A stretch of DNA of 64,000 nt from Deltaproteobacteria bacterium. GTDB lineage: Bacteria > Myxococcota > Myxococcia > Myxococcales > JAHFDP01. Each line of letters opens with the position of its first letter. Position 1 is the first letter of the stretch. The translations under genes were made by a program, and so were the position numbers. The notes under the pieces are model-generated. The model saw only the letters and a program-made list of their open reading frames with translations, made no database searches and was not told the origin of the DNA. The stretch lies in assembly GCA_023248955.1 (NCBI GenBank), contig JAHFDP010000007.1, positions 20,486 to 84,485 on the forward strand, given 5' to 3'. Shown here piece by piece: positions 44,850 to 54,049 of the stretch.

Positions 44850-47102
44850 TCACGTTGCGGCCGCCACCACGATCTTCCCGTCCAGCACATCCGCCGTAGC
44901 TTTGCCTCCGCCCTGCAGCGTCCCAAACAGCATCGCATCCGCCAGCGGTTTTTTAATCTCGTGCTGAATCAGCCGTGCCATCGGCCGCGCGCCGAATTGG
45001 CGTGAGAAGCCATTCTCCGCGAGCCACTCCCGCGCGGCGTTAGTAACGTCCAACGTTACGTTCTTCTCCGCCAGCTGCGCGCGCAGCTCGACCAGGTTCT
45101 TGTCCACCACCCGCAGCACCGAGTCTTTGCCGAGCGGCGCAAACGTGACCTGCGCATCGAGTCGGTTGCGGAACTCCGGGCTGAAGGCCCGCTCCAACTC
45201 CGCCTTGGCATCGCCCACGCGCTCCTGGCCGCCGAAGCCCAGCGTGCCCGAGAAAATCGCGCGGGCGCCGGCGTTGGTGGTCATGATGAGCACGATGTTG
45301 CGGAAGTCCGCCTTGCGGCCGTTGTTGTCGGTCAGCGTGGCGTGGTCCATGACCTGGAGCAGGATATTGAATAGATCCGGATGCGCTTTTTCGATTTCGT
45401 CGAGCACCAGCACCGCGTAAGGCGTGCGGCGAATCGAATCGGTGAGTAGCCCGCCCTGGTCGAATCCGACATAGCCCGGCGGCGCGCCGATCAGCCGCGA
45501 CACGGTGTGCTTCTCCATGTACTCCGACATGTCGAACCGCAGAAATTGCACGCCCAGTGCGATGGCCAGCTGCTTGGCCAGCTCCGTCTTGCCGACGCCG
45601 GTGGGCCCAGTGAAGAGGAACGATCCGATGGGCTTCTCCGGCGCGCCAAGCCCCGCGCGGGCGAGCTTGATGGCGCTGGCCACCTGCTCGATGGCCGCGT
45701 CCTGCCCGTAGATGACCGCGCGCAGCTGCTCGGCGATGTTGCCCAGCGAGGCTTTGTCCTTGGCGCTGACCGTCTTCTGCGGAATCTTGGCGATGCGCGC
45801 GACGACCGCTTCCACGTCGGCGACCTCGACGGTGCCTTTGCGCAGATCGGTCGGACGCAGCCGCTCGGCGGCACCGGATTCGTCCATCACGTCGATGGCT
45901 TTGTCGGGCAGGTGTTTGTCGTTGATGTGCTTGGCCGAGAGCTCCGCGGCCGTGCGCAACGCTTCGTTGGTGTAGTGCACGCCGTGGTGCTGCTCGTAAT
46001 GCTTGCGCAGGCCGAGCAGAATTTGGAACGTCTCCTCGACCGTCGGCTCGCCCACGTCGATCACCTGGAATCGCCGCGCCAGCGCACGATCCTTTTCGAA
46101 GGACGCCTTGTACTCCTGGTGAGTGGTCGAGCCGATGCAGCGCAGCGAGCCCTCGTTGAGCGCGGGTTTGAGCAGGTTCGACGCGTCCATCGAACCGCCG
46201 CTCGTCGCGCCTGCCCCCACGATGGTGTGGATTTCATCGATGAAGAGAATCGCCCCGGGCTTTTTCTTGAGTGCGGACAGCACACCCTTGAGCCGCTCTT
46301 CAAATTGTCCGCGAAACTTGGTGCCGGCGATGAGCGCGCCCATGTCTAGCCCATAGACAGGTGCGCCGGAGATGGCCTCCGGAACGCTGCCCTCGTGAAT
46401 GCGCAGCGCCAGCCCCTCGGCGATGGCGGTTTTTCCGACGCCTGGTTCGCCGACGAAGATCGGATTGTTTTTGCGGCGCCGCGCCAACACTTGAATGGTG
46501 CGCTCCAGCTCTGGCCCGCGGCCAATCAGCGGATCGATTTCGCCCGCGGCCGCTCGCGCCACCAGGTCGGTCGTATAGAGCTTGAGCGGGTCCTTCGACG
46601 GCGCTTCTTCGGCCTCGCCTGCGCCGGATTCGCTGTTCTCGCTGGGCTCGCCTTCGGTCTCTTTCGCTAGGCCGTGCGAAAGAAAATTCAGCACGTCGAG
46701 ACGCTGCACGCCATGTTTTTCGAGGAGAAAGACCGCGTGCGAATCCCGTTCGCGGTAGAGCGAAACCAGGACGGCACCGCCATCGATGGTGGCCCGCTCC
46801 GCCGAAATGGCGTGCATCGCCGCACGATGGAGCACGCGCCCGACCGTTTCCGTCTGCGCGGGATCGCGCGTTTCACCCTCGGGTAGCGCCTCGCCGTGCT
46901 CCGCGAGAAACTGCTCCAAATCCGCGCGCAACTTCGCGCGATCGCCGCCTGCGGCCTCGATGGCCTGCTGCGCGGTGCGGTCTTCGGTGAGCGCCAAGAG
47001 CAGATGCTCGAGCGTTAGGTATTCGTGCCGCCGCTCCCGCGCCGCGGAAACGGCGCGCTGAAAGGTGACCTGGAGCTCTTTGGCGACGGTCGGATTGGCC
47101 AT
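44850..47102 (-). CDS. clpA: ATP-dependent Clp protease ATPase subunit ClpA
   Basis: Encodes 750 residues. Order: N-domain binding ClpS ([20 protein letters not shown]), acidic linker, first AAA+ module ([18 protein letters not shown]; Walker [16 protein letters not shown]), second AAA+ module ([20 protein letters not shown]; pore and [14 protein letters not shown] loops; [20 protein letters not shown]). No ClpB-type middle coiled coil is present, which identifies ClpA. It unfolds substrates for ClpP (not in the window). The adaptor clpS lies upstream but is separated by a 248-bp inverted-repeat element. Confidence 0.96.
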   Translation of the reverse strand: MANPTVAKELQVTFQRAVSAARERRHEYLTLEHLLLALTEDRTAQQAIEAAGGDRAKLRADLEQFLAEHGEALPEGETRDPAQTETVGRVLHRAAMHAISAERATIDGGAVLVSLYRERDSHAVFLLEKHGVQRLDVLNFLSHGLAKETEGEPSENSESGAGEAEEAPSKDPLKLYTTDLVARAAAGEIDPLIGRGPELERTIQVLARRRKNNPIFVGEPGVGKTAIAEGLALRIHEGSVPEAISGAPVYGLDMGALIAGTKFRGQFEERLKGVLSALKKKPGAILFIDEIHTIVGAGATSGGSMDASNLLKPALNEGSLRCIGSTTHQEYKASFEKDRALARRFQVIDVGEPTVEETFQILLGLRKHYEQHHGVHYTNEALRTAAELSAKHINDKHLPDKAIDVMDESGAAERLRPTDLRKGTVEVADVEAVVARIAKIPQKTVSAKDKASLGNIAEQLRAVIYGQDAAIEQVASAIKLARAGLGAPEKPIGSFLFTGPTGVGKTELAKQLAIALGVQFLRFDMSEYMEKHTVSRLIGAPPGYVGFDQGGLLTDSIRRTPYAVLVLDEIEKAHPDLFNILLQVMDHATLTDNNGRKADFRNIVLIMTTNAGARAIFSGTLGFGGQERVGDAKAELERAFSPEFRNRLDAQVTFAPLGKDSVLRVVDKNLVELRAQLAEKNVTLDVTNAAREWLAENGFSRQFGARPMARLIQHEIKKPLADAMLFGTLQGGGKATADVLDGKIVVAAAT

Positions 47103-47151
47103 GCACCCTATGTAACGCGGCGTTGGCCGTTGTCGACAAATCGATGCGGCG

Positions 47152-47399
47152 AGGGCCTGTCCCGAATTCGCACGACCTGCGACGAGCGATCGCGGGCCGC
47201 CTGCAAGCGTGCTTGCCGCGCATGTTGGAAGCGCGACCGGCCCGCAAGGTGGCGCTGGAAGCGCCCGGTCGGATTGCGTGCTCCTCCGGGGGCCGCTCGA
47301 CGCACCAAAAGTGCGCCTTCGCGTCCTCCTCGTGCGCTCGCTCGCATCCGACCCACGCTCACTCGTCTCGGCTTCCGTGCGAATTTCGGGACAGGCCCT
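47152..47399. mobile_element. MITE-like element between clpS and clpA
   Basis: A 248-base segment is bounded by inverted ends AGGGCCTGTCCCGAATTCGC(ACG) at 47152-47174 and its complement at 47376-47399, with one base of length difference. It contains no gene. The right end supplies part of the clpS stop codon region. The tip GGCCTGTCCC..AAATTC is also found at 59001-59018 beside an IS5-like transposase relic, so this looks like a non-autonomous relative of that element. No convincing target duplication was seen. Confidence 0.7.
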
Positions 47400-47721
47400 A
47401 TTCCGCCGGTTCGATCGTTACCAGCAGCGGAAATTCCTGCTCCCGCGCCAACTCCAACGTGCGTTTCATCTTCATTTCCGCAACTTCCCTGGTGAAGACG
47501 CCGGCCACACCGATGCCATTGTGGTGCACATGCAGCATGATCTGCACGGCATCGGTTTCGCTCTTATTGAAGAGGTGCTGCAGAACGAAGACCACGAAAT
47601 CGCGCGTGGTGTAATCGTCGTTGTGGAGGAGCACCCGGTACATCGGCGGCCGGGCGAGCTTCGGCTTGGCCGTCTCGGTGACGACGTCGGTGCCGCCTTC
47701 GTTGTTCTTGGGGCGAGGCAT
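47398..47721 (-). CDS. clpS: ClpA adaptor protein ClpS
   Basis: Encodes 107 residues from ATG 47721 (MPRPKNNEGG). The ClpS core is clear: MYRVLLHNDDYTTRDFVVFV, HNGIGVAGVFTREVAEMKM and EFPLLVTIEP. ClpS delivers N-degron substrates to ClpA. The N-terminal tail before residue 25 is flexible, as usual. The stop TAG falls exactly at the edge of the inverted-repeat element that separates it from clpA, so the original C-terminus may have been slightly changed. Confidence 0.95.
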   Translation of the reverse strand: MPRPKNNEGGTDVVTETAKPKLARPPMYRVLLHNDDYTTRDFVVFVLQHLFNKSETDAVQIMLHVHHNGIGVAGVFTREVAEMKMKRTLELAREQEFPLLVTIEPAE

Positions 47722-47752
47722 TGTTCTTAAGTCTACTTGGTGCCGCGGCCGA

Positions 47753-48037
47753 TTACCGTTGGGGCGGCCAGCGCCGTGCATGATGAAGCACGCGGATCAC
47801 CTGTAGTTCATCCAACCTGGCGCGATAGATGACGAGGAACGGCGTACCCGAAACGACCAGTTCGCGCGTTGTTCGTACACGACCGGTTCGCCCCAGATTT
47901 GGAAATTCAACCAAGCCCTCAACCGCCTCCAGCACCCGCTCCGCCATTCGCCTGGCCGCGCGGGGGTGATACTCGGCGACGTAGGCGCCGGCCTCGTCGA
48001 GGTCCTCGAGCGCGTCGGGGGTCCAGTGAAGGGTCAC
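47753..48037 (-). CDS. ParE/RelE-family toxin
   Basis: Encodes 94 residues. LHWTPDALEDLDEAGAYVAE, AERVLEAVEGLVEFPNLGR, RELVVSGTPFLVIYRARLDE and LQVIRVLHHARRWP are the standard segments of the ParE/RelE toxin fold, which inhibits gyrase or cleaves mRNA. GTG at 48037 overlaps the antitoxin stop (GTGA). The 'LVVSGTPFLVIY...HHARRWP' end is typical of the ParE branch. Confidence 0.9.
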   Translation of the reverse strand: MTLHWTPDALEDLDEAGAYVAEYHPRAARRMAERVLEAVEGLVEFPNLGRTGRVRTTRELVVSGTPFLVIYRARLDELQVIRVLHHARRWPPQR

Positions 48038-48276
48038 TTACGTCCCCACTTCTTCAAACGTCGGCGCGCCTCGCTGTGTTCGCGGAGCTGGCCCGCGTCG
48101 GCCTGCGCCATCCCGTGATGAATCGCCTTCACCTGCCACTCATGAAGGGTGAGGAACTCCTCGATGGCCTGCGCGGCCACGTAAGACTTCGACCGGTCGG
48201 TAGCCTGCGCTAGCGTGTCTAGCCTCCGGGCCACCTCGAGCGAGACCCGAACTGAAATCAGCGTGTTTCCCGGCAT
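48034..48276 (-). CDS. CopG/ParD-like ribbon-helix-helix antitoxin
   Basis: Encodes 80 residues. The N-terminus LISVRVSLEVARRLDTLAQA then DRSKSYVAAQAIEEFL is a ribbon-helix-helix DNA-binding domain; the C-terminal helix would bind the ParE-like toxin. GGAGG stands 7 bases before the ATG. An exact inverted repeat upstream (48297-48317) is a likely autoregulatory operator. Confidence 0.9.
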   Translation of the reverse strand: MPGNTLISVRVSLEVARRLDTLAQATDRSKSYVAAQAIEEFLTLHEWQVKAIHHGMAQADAGQLREHSEARRRLKKWGRK

Positions 48277-48296
48277 GTTTCGCCTCCATCATCAGA

Positions 48297-48317
48297 TGTG
48301 ATGATCTTATCATCACA
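48297..48317. promoter_or_regulatory. Perfect 9-bp inverted-repeat operator before the ParD gene
   Basis: TGTGATGAT-CTT-ATCATCACA is a perfect inverted repeat 21 bases upstream of the antitoxin ATG. Ribbon-helix-helix antitoxins bind such sites. Confidence 0.65.
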
Positions 48318-48352
48318 TTAATTTCGCTGAAAATCGGCAGCCGAGCCGGCGA

Positions 48353-50284
48353 CTACAACCCCGATAAATAGGTATATCCGCCCATTACTTTTTCATAAAA
48401 CTCGGTCAGCGAAACGCTCTCTTTCGGTTTCACGCCGCCTTCTTTCATGCGCGCTTCTAATGCCGCCTTCACGCGTCGGGCCAGGTCCGCGGGCTCATAC
48501 TGCACACGGCGCAGGACGCTTTCCACGGTATCGCCGGGAATCACTTCTTCAATGTAGTAATCCTCGGGATCGTCGTCGTCGGCGAAGATGTGCACCTCAT
48601 TCACGCGGCCGAAGAGGTTGTGCATGTCGCCCATGATGTCTTGGTAGGCGCCCGTTAAAAACATACCGAGATAATAAGGTTCGCCCGTCTTTAATGGGTG
48701 CAACGAGAGCGTTTCGTCGACGCCACCCAATTCAATGAAGCGATCGATTTTTCCGTCGGAATCACAGGTGATATCCACCACGGTGCAGTCGCGCGACGGC
48801 GCTTCGTCGAGACGGTGCAGCGGCACCATCGGGAAGAGTTGATCGAACGCCCAATGATCTGGCGCGCTCTGAAAAAGCGAAAAGTTGGCCATGTACTGGT
48901 CGGCGATGCGGTCGCCCAGTTCGCGGGTTTCGGTGGGGACGCGCTTCCTGCGTTTATTGATTTCCACCAGGTGCCGGCACAACTTCCAAAAGAGCGTTTC
49001 CACGAGCGCCCGATCCTCAAGTCCCAAAATGCCGAGCTTGAACATCGTTAATGCTTCTTCTTTCTTCGCAACCGCGTCGTTATAGGCCTCGCGTAATTTA
49101 TTCGATTTAAGGCCCGTTAATATTTCGTGCATTTCTCGCACCACGCGATGCGCTCCTGCGGAGGGCAGCTCGGCTTCCGCCGCTTCACTGGCCTCGCCGA
49201 TTTCGATGGAGCCAAAGACGTTCATGATGATGCAGGAGTGGTGCGCCGTGAGCGCGCGGCCGGATTCGCTGACGATGTTCGGCTCGGGGACCTGCTCGCC
49301 GCGGCAGATCTGCTGCAGTGTGTAGACGATGTCCGCCGCGTATTCCTCGGGCGTGTAGTTGACCGACGAGACATCATTACCGTGCGATCCAATGTAATCG
49401 ACGCCTAAGCCGCCGCCGACGTCGAAATAGTCGATCGGGAGGCCCATTTGGCGCAATTTAGAATAAATTCGCGCGCCTTCGTTCACGGCATCTTTAATGG
49501 TCCGAATATCGGTTAATTGCGATCCGATATGAAAATGAAAAAGCTTGACGTGCTCCGTGGCGCCAGCCTTTTTGAGAATCTGCACTGCCTGAATCAGCTC
49601 GGGTGCGGTCAGTCCAAATTTTGCGAAGTCCCCCGAGGAGGATTCCCACTTCCCCGCGCCCTTGGTGGTCAACTTCGAACGCAATCCGATGAGCGGCGTG
49701 ACTCCCATCTCCTCGGCCACGCGCAAGAGCAGCGGCAGCTCGGAGAGCTTTTCGATCACCACGATAATTTTGCGTCCGAGCTTGCGGCCGAGCAGCGCCA
49801 GCCGCATGAACTCTTCGTCCTTGTAGCCATTGCAGACGGTGATGGCCTCGCTGTCGGTGTTGTGCGCCAGCACCACCAGGAGCTCGCCCTTGCTGCCGGC
49901 TTCCAATCCGAAATGGTAGGGCGCGCCGGCGTCGATAATCTCCTCGACCACCTCGCGCATCTGGTTCACTTTGATGGGATAGACGCCGAAATAGTGGCCC
50001 CCATAATTGTGATCGCGAATCGCCGCGCGGAAGGTTTCATTGATTTGTTTGACGCGCGCGCGAAGCACGTCTTGAAAGCGAATCACGCAGGGAAAACCGA
50101 GGCCGCGCTCCTGAACGTCTTCGATGACGTCCATCAAATCGATGGCCGGCCCGGGCAATCCGTGCGGATGAATCGTGAGGTGGCCCTTGTCGTTGATGCC
50201 GACGAATCCGCCGCCCCATCCGTTGATGTTGTAGTGCGCGAGGGCGCGGTCGAGCGACCAGTCGGAACGCGGAGGCGTCTGCAT
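48353..50284 (-). CDS. speA: Biosynthetic arginine decarboxylase SpeA
   Basis: Encodes 643 residues, the usual length. It is a PLP enzyme converting arginine to agmatine for polyamine synthesis. Evidence: the PLP-lysine segment GVYPIKVNQMREVVE near residue 100, AGSKGELLVVLA, HFHIGSQLTDIRTIK, DVGGGLGVDYIGS and the C-terminal active-site region ADQYMANFSLFQSAPDHWAF plus TVVDITCDSDGKIDRF. The ATG at 50284 gives the typical N-terminus (WSLDRALAHYNINGWGGGFV). The gene is divergent from the membrane-protein gene at 50342, with 57 bases between starts. Confidence 0.97.
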   Translation of the reverse strand: MQTPPRSDWSLDRALAHYNINGWGGGFVGINDKGHLTIHPHGLPGPAIDLMDVIEDVQERGLGFPCVIRFQDVLRARVKQINETFRAAIRDHNYGGHYFGVYPIKVNQMREVVEEIIDAGAPYHFGLEAGSKGELLVVLAHNTDSEAITVCNGYKDEEFMRLALLGRKLGRKIIVVIEKLSELPLLLRVAEEMGVTPLIGLRSKLTTKGAGKWESSSGDFAKFGLTAPELIQAVQILKKAGATEHVKLFHFHIGSQLTDIRTIKDAVNEGARIYSKLRQMGLPIDYFDVGGGLGVDYIGSHGNDVSSVNYTPEEYAADIVYTLQQICRGEQVPEPNIVSESGRALTAHHSCIIMNVFGSIEIGEASEAAEAELPSAGAHRVVREMHEILTGLKSNKLREAYNDAVAKKEEALTMFKLGILGLEDRALVETLFWKLCRHLVEINKRRKRVPTETRELGDRIADQYMANFSLFQSAPDHWAFDQLFPMVPLHRLDEAPSRDCTVVDITCDSDGKIDRFIELGGVDETLSLHPLKTGEPYYLGMFLTGAYQDIMGDMHNLFGRVNEVHIFADDDDPEDYYIEEVIPGDTVESVLRRVQYEPADLARRVKAALEARMKEGGVKPKESVSLTEFYEKVMGGYTYLSGL

Positions 50285-50327
50285 GCGATCGCATTTGCCA
50301 CAAGGCGGCGGTGAGGTCCAGATCGTG

Positions 50328-50333
50328 TACCCT
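50328..50333 (+). promoter_or_regulatory. Possible -10 of the 50342 gene
   Basis: TG-TACCCT ends 8 bases before ATG 50342, with no ribosome site between; another likely leaderless start. Confidence 0.35.
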
Positions 50334-50341
50334 CTCGCGCA

Positions 50342-52219
50342 ATGAAAGCATCGGACTGGGAACGTCGCTGGTTGTGGATTGCGCTACCGATCACGGCGCT
50401 CTTTGCGGCGCTCTCGCTCTGGAAAGTGTTTGAGTACGATCTTTTTTACCAAATCCGTTACGGCGAAGAGATTCTCGCGCATTGGAAAATCCAGACCGTC
50501 GATCTCTGGAGCCACACCGCTTACGGCAAGACCTTTTACAACCACGAATGGCTGGCGACGGTGGTCGATGCGCTGGCCGCGCGGGTCATGCCCGATTTTG
50601 CATTTCTCGGAATCCTTCGCGCCGCGCTCATCGGTTGCTGGGTTTTTGTCGCGCTGCTTTTGATTCGTCACTCGGCGCACGCCGATGAGCATTCGTGGCA
50701 ATCGGCGGCGCTGGCGCCGATTCTCATTGCCTGGATCTACGTCACCTGCTCGTTCCGCTTTCAGATGCGGCCGGATCTCTACGCGACGGTGCACTACGCG
50801 CTTTTGCTTTGGCTCTTTCAGTCCGAAGTTTCGGACTTGCGAAAACGTCAAGTCGGTCTTTTTCTCCTCTTAAGCTGGGCCAACTTTCACGCTGGCACCG
50901 TTCCTTTCGGAATTCTTTTTTTCGCGGCGGCGATTGTTTTTGAGCCCGCCGTGCTGCGGCCGCGCGACAAAGCGCTTTGGATTGCGGCGGCCGTGGCGAC
51001 CTGGGTAGCAACGCCGCTCGGCGTTCACGGCCCAGAGGTGGTGTGGGTCAGCCTGATGCCCGCGCCTCAGGGCTCGGTGATTAACAATCCCGATTTTCAG
51101 CCTTTTTCGATGGGGCTTTTGCAGCACAGTCAGGGCGGATGGTGTTTGCAGCTTTGGGTGCTCTATTCGGCTTTCGCGGTTTTTTCATTTTTTATCGCCG
51201 CGAAAAAGTGGGCATTGCCCAAGCCCTGGAACAATCAATTATTTGTTGGCGTCATTGGCGTTCTCTTAACGCTGGCCACGCTCGTCAAGATTCGGTCGAT
51301 TCATTATCAGGTTCTTTTTTTATTGCCCCTCGTCGCGCGGGGGGGGATTCTTCTGCTCAAGAAAGTTGAAGCACAATTCGGTCGCATAGGGCCGGCCGCG
51401 GTCGTGGGGATCGCCGGTCTTGTCGCTTACGGCTGGATCCTTCCGGATCAGGTCCAGACCATTTCCAAGCCGCTCGGGCTGGGGCTCTGCGAGAGTGAAT
51501 TGCCGATCGCCAGCACCGCTTTTCTCAAAGCCAATAGACCGCGCGGGCAGCTCCTCAACCCCTACAGCTTCGGCGGCTACCTGATTCACGAGCTTCCCGA
51601 ATATCCGGTGGCGGTGGACGGCCGCGGAACGCAATTTATGGATTTTCTGCGCGAGCTGAACATCGCGAAATCGAGCACGGATAGCTTTGCGGCCCTTCTG
51701 CGCCGTTATTCCATCAACGTGGCCATGGATACCTTGCCGGCCATGTCGTATCAGCCGCAAATCGGATTTATCGACACGCAGGAATATCTTTATATGCGCT
51801 CGGAATGGGCGCTGGTCTTCTTTGACGAAGTGACGGTCGTTTATGTTCGCCGGATTCCGGAGCACGAGAATTTGATTCGCGAGCACGAGTATCATTTTGT
51901 CAAGCGCGGCTTTCCGGCCAATTACGGCGCCGAATTCGCGGGCCTGTCGGACGGTGTTCGGCGCGGCTTCGAGCTTGAGTTTGATCGCTGCCTGCGGGAC
52001 AGCCCGCGCAATGTCTACTGCCTCACGGGAAAAGCTGCGTTTCTCGAGTTGCGCAGCCGGCCGCAGGAGGCGCTATCGATGTTGCAAGAGGCCGAGCAGG
52101 TCAACCCGCGTGATCCCGGGATGCTGCTCGTGCTTTCGGAGATGGAGAAGAAGCTCGGCTTTCTCGACGAATCGGAAAAGTTTAAGCGCCGTTTCGAGCG
52201 CCTGACGATTCATCCGTAA
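50342..52219 (+). CDS. Polytopic membrane protein with a TPR-like C-terminus
   Basis: Encodes 625 residues. The first ~400 contain about ten hydrophobic segments (WLWIALPITALFAALSLWKV; ILRAALIGCWVFVALLLIRH; GILFFAAAIVFEPAVL; LFLLPLVARGGILLLKK). The first loop reads DLFYQIRYGEEILAHWKI and DLWSHTAYGKTFYNHEWLAT, the layout of GT-C/PMT-like integral membrane glycosyltransferases and their relatives, though I see no diagnostic DxD. A periplasmic domain follows (PYSFGGYLIHELPEYPVAVD), then a TPR-like end (EALSMLQEAEQVNPRDPGML). Function unknown; sugar transfer is only a possibility. Confidence 0.7.
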   Translation: MKASDWERRWLWIALPITALFAALSLWKVFEYDLFYQIRYGEEILAHWKIQTVDLWSHTAYGKTFYNHEWLATVVDALAARVMPDFAFLGILRAALIGCWVFVALLLIRHSAHADEHSWQSAALAPILIAWIYVTCSFRFQMRPDLYATVHYALLLWLFQSEVSDLRKRQVGLFLLLSWANFHAGTVPFGILFFAAAIVFEPAVLRPRDKALWIAAAVATWVATPLGVHGPEVVWVSLMPAPQGSVINNPDFQPFSMGLLQHSQGGWCLQLWVLYSAFAVFSFFIAAKKWALPKPWNNQLFVGVIGVLLTLATLVKIRSIHYQVLFLLPLVARGGILLLKKVEAQFGRIGPAAVVGIAGLVAYGWILPDQVQTISKPLGLGLCESELPIASTAFLKANRPRGQLLNPYSFGGYLIHELPEYPVAVDGRGTQFMDFLRELNIAKSSTDSFAALLRRYSINVAMDTLPAMSYQPQIGFIDTQEYLYMRSEWALVFFDEVTVVYVRRIPEHENLIREHEYHFVKRGFPANYGAEFAGLSDGVRRGFELEFDRCLRDSPRNVYCLTGKAAFLELRSRPQEALSMLQEAEQVNPRDPGMLLVLSEMEKKLGFLDESEKFKRRFERLTIHP

Positions 52220-52237
52220 GGAGCGGCTTCCTCGACT

Positions 52238-52260
52238 TGTAGTTACAGTGAGACTACAAT
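52238..52260. promoter_or_regulatory. Promoter/operator of the 52268 antitoxin
   Basis: TTGTAGT and ACTACAA form an inverted repeat. The second half overlaps the -10 TACAAT (52255-52260), which ends 7 bases before the ATG. The same GACTACAAT precedes the antitoxin at 21450. Confidence 0.5.
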
Positions 52261-52267
52261 GGTCTTC

Positions 52268-52546
52268 ATGAAATCCACCGGCATCCGAACGCTCAAGGCG
52301 CACCTCTCCGCGTACGTGCGCAAAGCCATGGCCGGAGAGACCGTCATTGTTACCGAGCACGGCCGGCCCGTGGCCCAACTCTGCCCATTGCCTGAATCGG
52401 CATTGGGGTTTGAGCGGCTGGTCAGCCGTGGGCTGGTGCGAGAAGCACAAACGCCGCGCGATCGCCGCTGGATCGAGCCGTCCGGCCTCCGGTTGAAGAA
52501 GGGCACGGTCGCCCAGCTCCTCGCCGCTGAACGTGGCGAAACGTGA
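52268..52546 (+). CDS. Phd/YefM-type antitoxin
   Basis: Encodes 92 residues: MKSTGIRTLKAHLSAYVRKA, ETVIVTEHGRPVAQLCPLPE, then a tail (VREAQTPRDRRWIEPSGLRL) that should bind toxin. This is a Phd/YefM fold. The ATG at 52268 is preferred over one at 52259 because the latter overlaps the -10 element. Its stop overlaps the toxin start (GTGA). Confidence 0.88.
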   Translation: MKSTGIRTLKAHLSAYVRKAMAGETVIVTEHGRPVAQLCPLPESALGFERLVSRGLVREAQTPRDRRWIEPSGLRLKKGTVAQLLAAERGET

Positions 52547-52977
52547 CCTCGATTTACGTCGAGAGCAGTGCGCTCTTGCGCGTCGTGCTCGAGGGCGATG
52601 TACGGCTCGGACGGGAGATTGAAACGTTCGAGCGGTTGGTGACCTGCGCGCTCACCCCCGTGGAAGCGTTGCGTGCGCTTGCGCGGGCCGCGCGAGGACG
52701 TCGGGTGGCGCCCAAAGCGTTCCGACTGTGCGAGGAGCGATTGCGGCAGTTCGAAGCATCTGCTGCCTCGATGGTGTTGGACGGGGCCGTGCTCGACCGC
52801 GCCCGCAGACCGTTTGCGGCGCCGGTTCGCACGCTAGATGCCATTCATCTCGCGAGCATCGAAATCTGGAGGACCGAGATCGGTTGCGCCGACGTGGCCT
52901 CCACCGACGACCGCGTGCGCGAAGGAGCGGCTGCACTCGGATGCCGTCTCTGGCCGCGAATCAATCGCGGTCTGTGA
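52543..52977 (+). CDS. PIN-domain toxin (VapC-like)
   Basis: Encodes 144 residues from GTG 52543. The N-terminus TSIYVESSALLRVVLEG is PIN-like but has Glu where most VapC toxins have the first Asp; this variant occurs in a known subgroup. The other acidic positions are in LTPVEALRALAR, VRTLDAIHLASI and ASTDDRVREGA. The 3' end overlaps the convergent rlmN gene by 17 bases. Confidence 0.87.
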   Translation: MTSIYVESSALLRVVLEGDVRLGREIETFERLVTCALTPVEALRALARAARGRRVAPKAFRLCEERLRQFEASAASMVLDGAVLDRARRPFAAPVRTLDAIHLASIEIWRTEIGCADVASTDDRVREGAAALGCRLWPRINRGL

Positions 52978-54049
52978 AAGGGACGCGCCGTCTCCCTGCC
53001 AACTGCCCGCAGGCGCCGCCCACGGCTTGTCCATGCGGAAGCCGAACCAGCGTGCGCAATCCCCCATCGGCGAGACGGCGCTGAAACGCGCGAACCTGCG
53101 CCAGCGTTGGTGCGCGCAACTTTTCAGCGGGACCGGGATTGAGCGGAATCAAATTCACGCGCACGTCGAGCGCACGTGCGAACGCCAGGAGCGCGTCGGC
53201 ATCCGCCTCGCGATCGTTGACACCCTCGATGAGCGTCCATTGCAAAAGAATCGTTCGCGGCGATCGCGCAATGGCCGCGCGCAGTTCATCGATGCTCCAC
53301 TTGCGCGCGATGGGCAAGAGCTTGAGGCGCGTGGCCGGTTCGAGTGCATGCAGACTCACCGCGACGTTGGCGCGCGAGCGGCGGTAGAGCTCGTCCATCT
53401 GCGGAACGATGCCGACGGTGGAGATGGTGATGCGCCGTATCGGCACTGCGAATCCGAGCGGGTCGGAGAGCACGTTGATCGCTTGTAATACGGCGTCCAA
53501 ATTGTCGAGCGGCTCGCCCATTCCCATGAAGACGACGTTGGCTGGTCCCCCCACCCTGACCCTCCCCCGCAGAGGGGGGAGGGGAGATTGTGGGTCGATG
53601 GGGAGTTGCAGGTACGGCAGCGCGATCAAATGCCGCTGCGCGATCACGTACTGCGCCACGATTTCGTGCGGCTCCAAATTCCGCGTCAGCCCCAGCCGAC
53701 CCGTCTCGCAAAACACGCACCCGCGCGAACACCCCACCTGGCTCGACACGCAGATCGTCCAGCGCGCCGGTTGCCGAATCAGCACCGTCTCCACCACCGC
53801 GCCATCCGCGAGTTTGACGGCAAAGCGCACCGTTTCATCTGCCGCAGGCACCGCTTCGGCCTCGGGCAGCGCAGACGAGATCTCTGCAGACGCCGCGTCG
53901 AGCAACGCGCGCGCGGGCGTCGACGTCGGCTTCTTCCCCGCAAACCGCGCCACCAGAAATCGCGCCAATGTCCGCGCCGCGGCAGGCGTCGCCCCGCGTG
54001 CTTGGGCCCAAGCGCAGAGATCGTCCGTCGTCAGCCCAGCGATATTCAT
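52961..54049 (-). CDS. rlmN: 23S rRNA/tRNA adenine-C2 methyltransferase RlmN
   Basis: Encodes 362 residues. The radical-SAM cluster motif CSRGCVFC (CX3CX2C) lies near residue 105-112. FMGMGEPLDN, ITISTVGIVPQMDEL, ANVAVSLHAL and the catalytic C-terminal Cys in GGACGQLAG are all present. It methylates A2503 of 23S rRNA and A37 of some tRNAs. ATG 54049 shares a base with the upstream stop (TAATG). Between HLIALPYLQLPIDPQ and NVVFMGMGEP it carries about 14 extra residues (SPLPPLRGRVRVGG) encoded by an in-frame REP-like repeat; ordinary RlmN lacks these. Confidence 0.95.
   Translation of the reverse strand: MNIAGLTTDDLCAWAQARGATPAAARTLARFLVARFAGKKPTSTPARALLDAASAEISSALPEAEAVPAADETVRFAVKLADGAVVETVLIRQPARWTICVSSQVGCSRGCVFCETGRLGLTRNLEPHEIVAQYVIAQRHLIALPYLQLPIDPQSPLPPLRGRVRVGGPANVVFMGMGEPLDNLDAVLQAINVLSDPLGFAVPIRRITISTVGIVPQMDELYRRSRANVAVSLHALEPATRLKLLPIARKWSIDELRAAIARSPRTILLQWTLIEGVNDREADADALLAFARALDVRVNLIPLNPGPAEKLRAPTLAQVRAFQRRLADGGLRTLVRLPHGQAVGGACGQLAGRRRVPFTDRD
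53546..53586. repeat. REP-like G/C palindrome, copy 2 (inside rlmN)
   Basis: The element CCCCCACCCTGACCCTCCCC followed by CGCAGAGGGGGGAGGGG lies wholly within rlmN without breaking the frame. It adds Pro/Arg/Gly-rich residues to a loop between the iron-sulphur motif and FMGMGEP. Confidence 0.9.
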
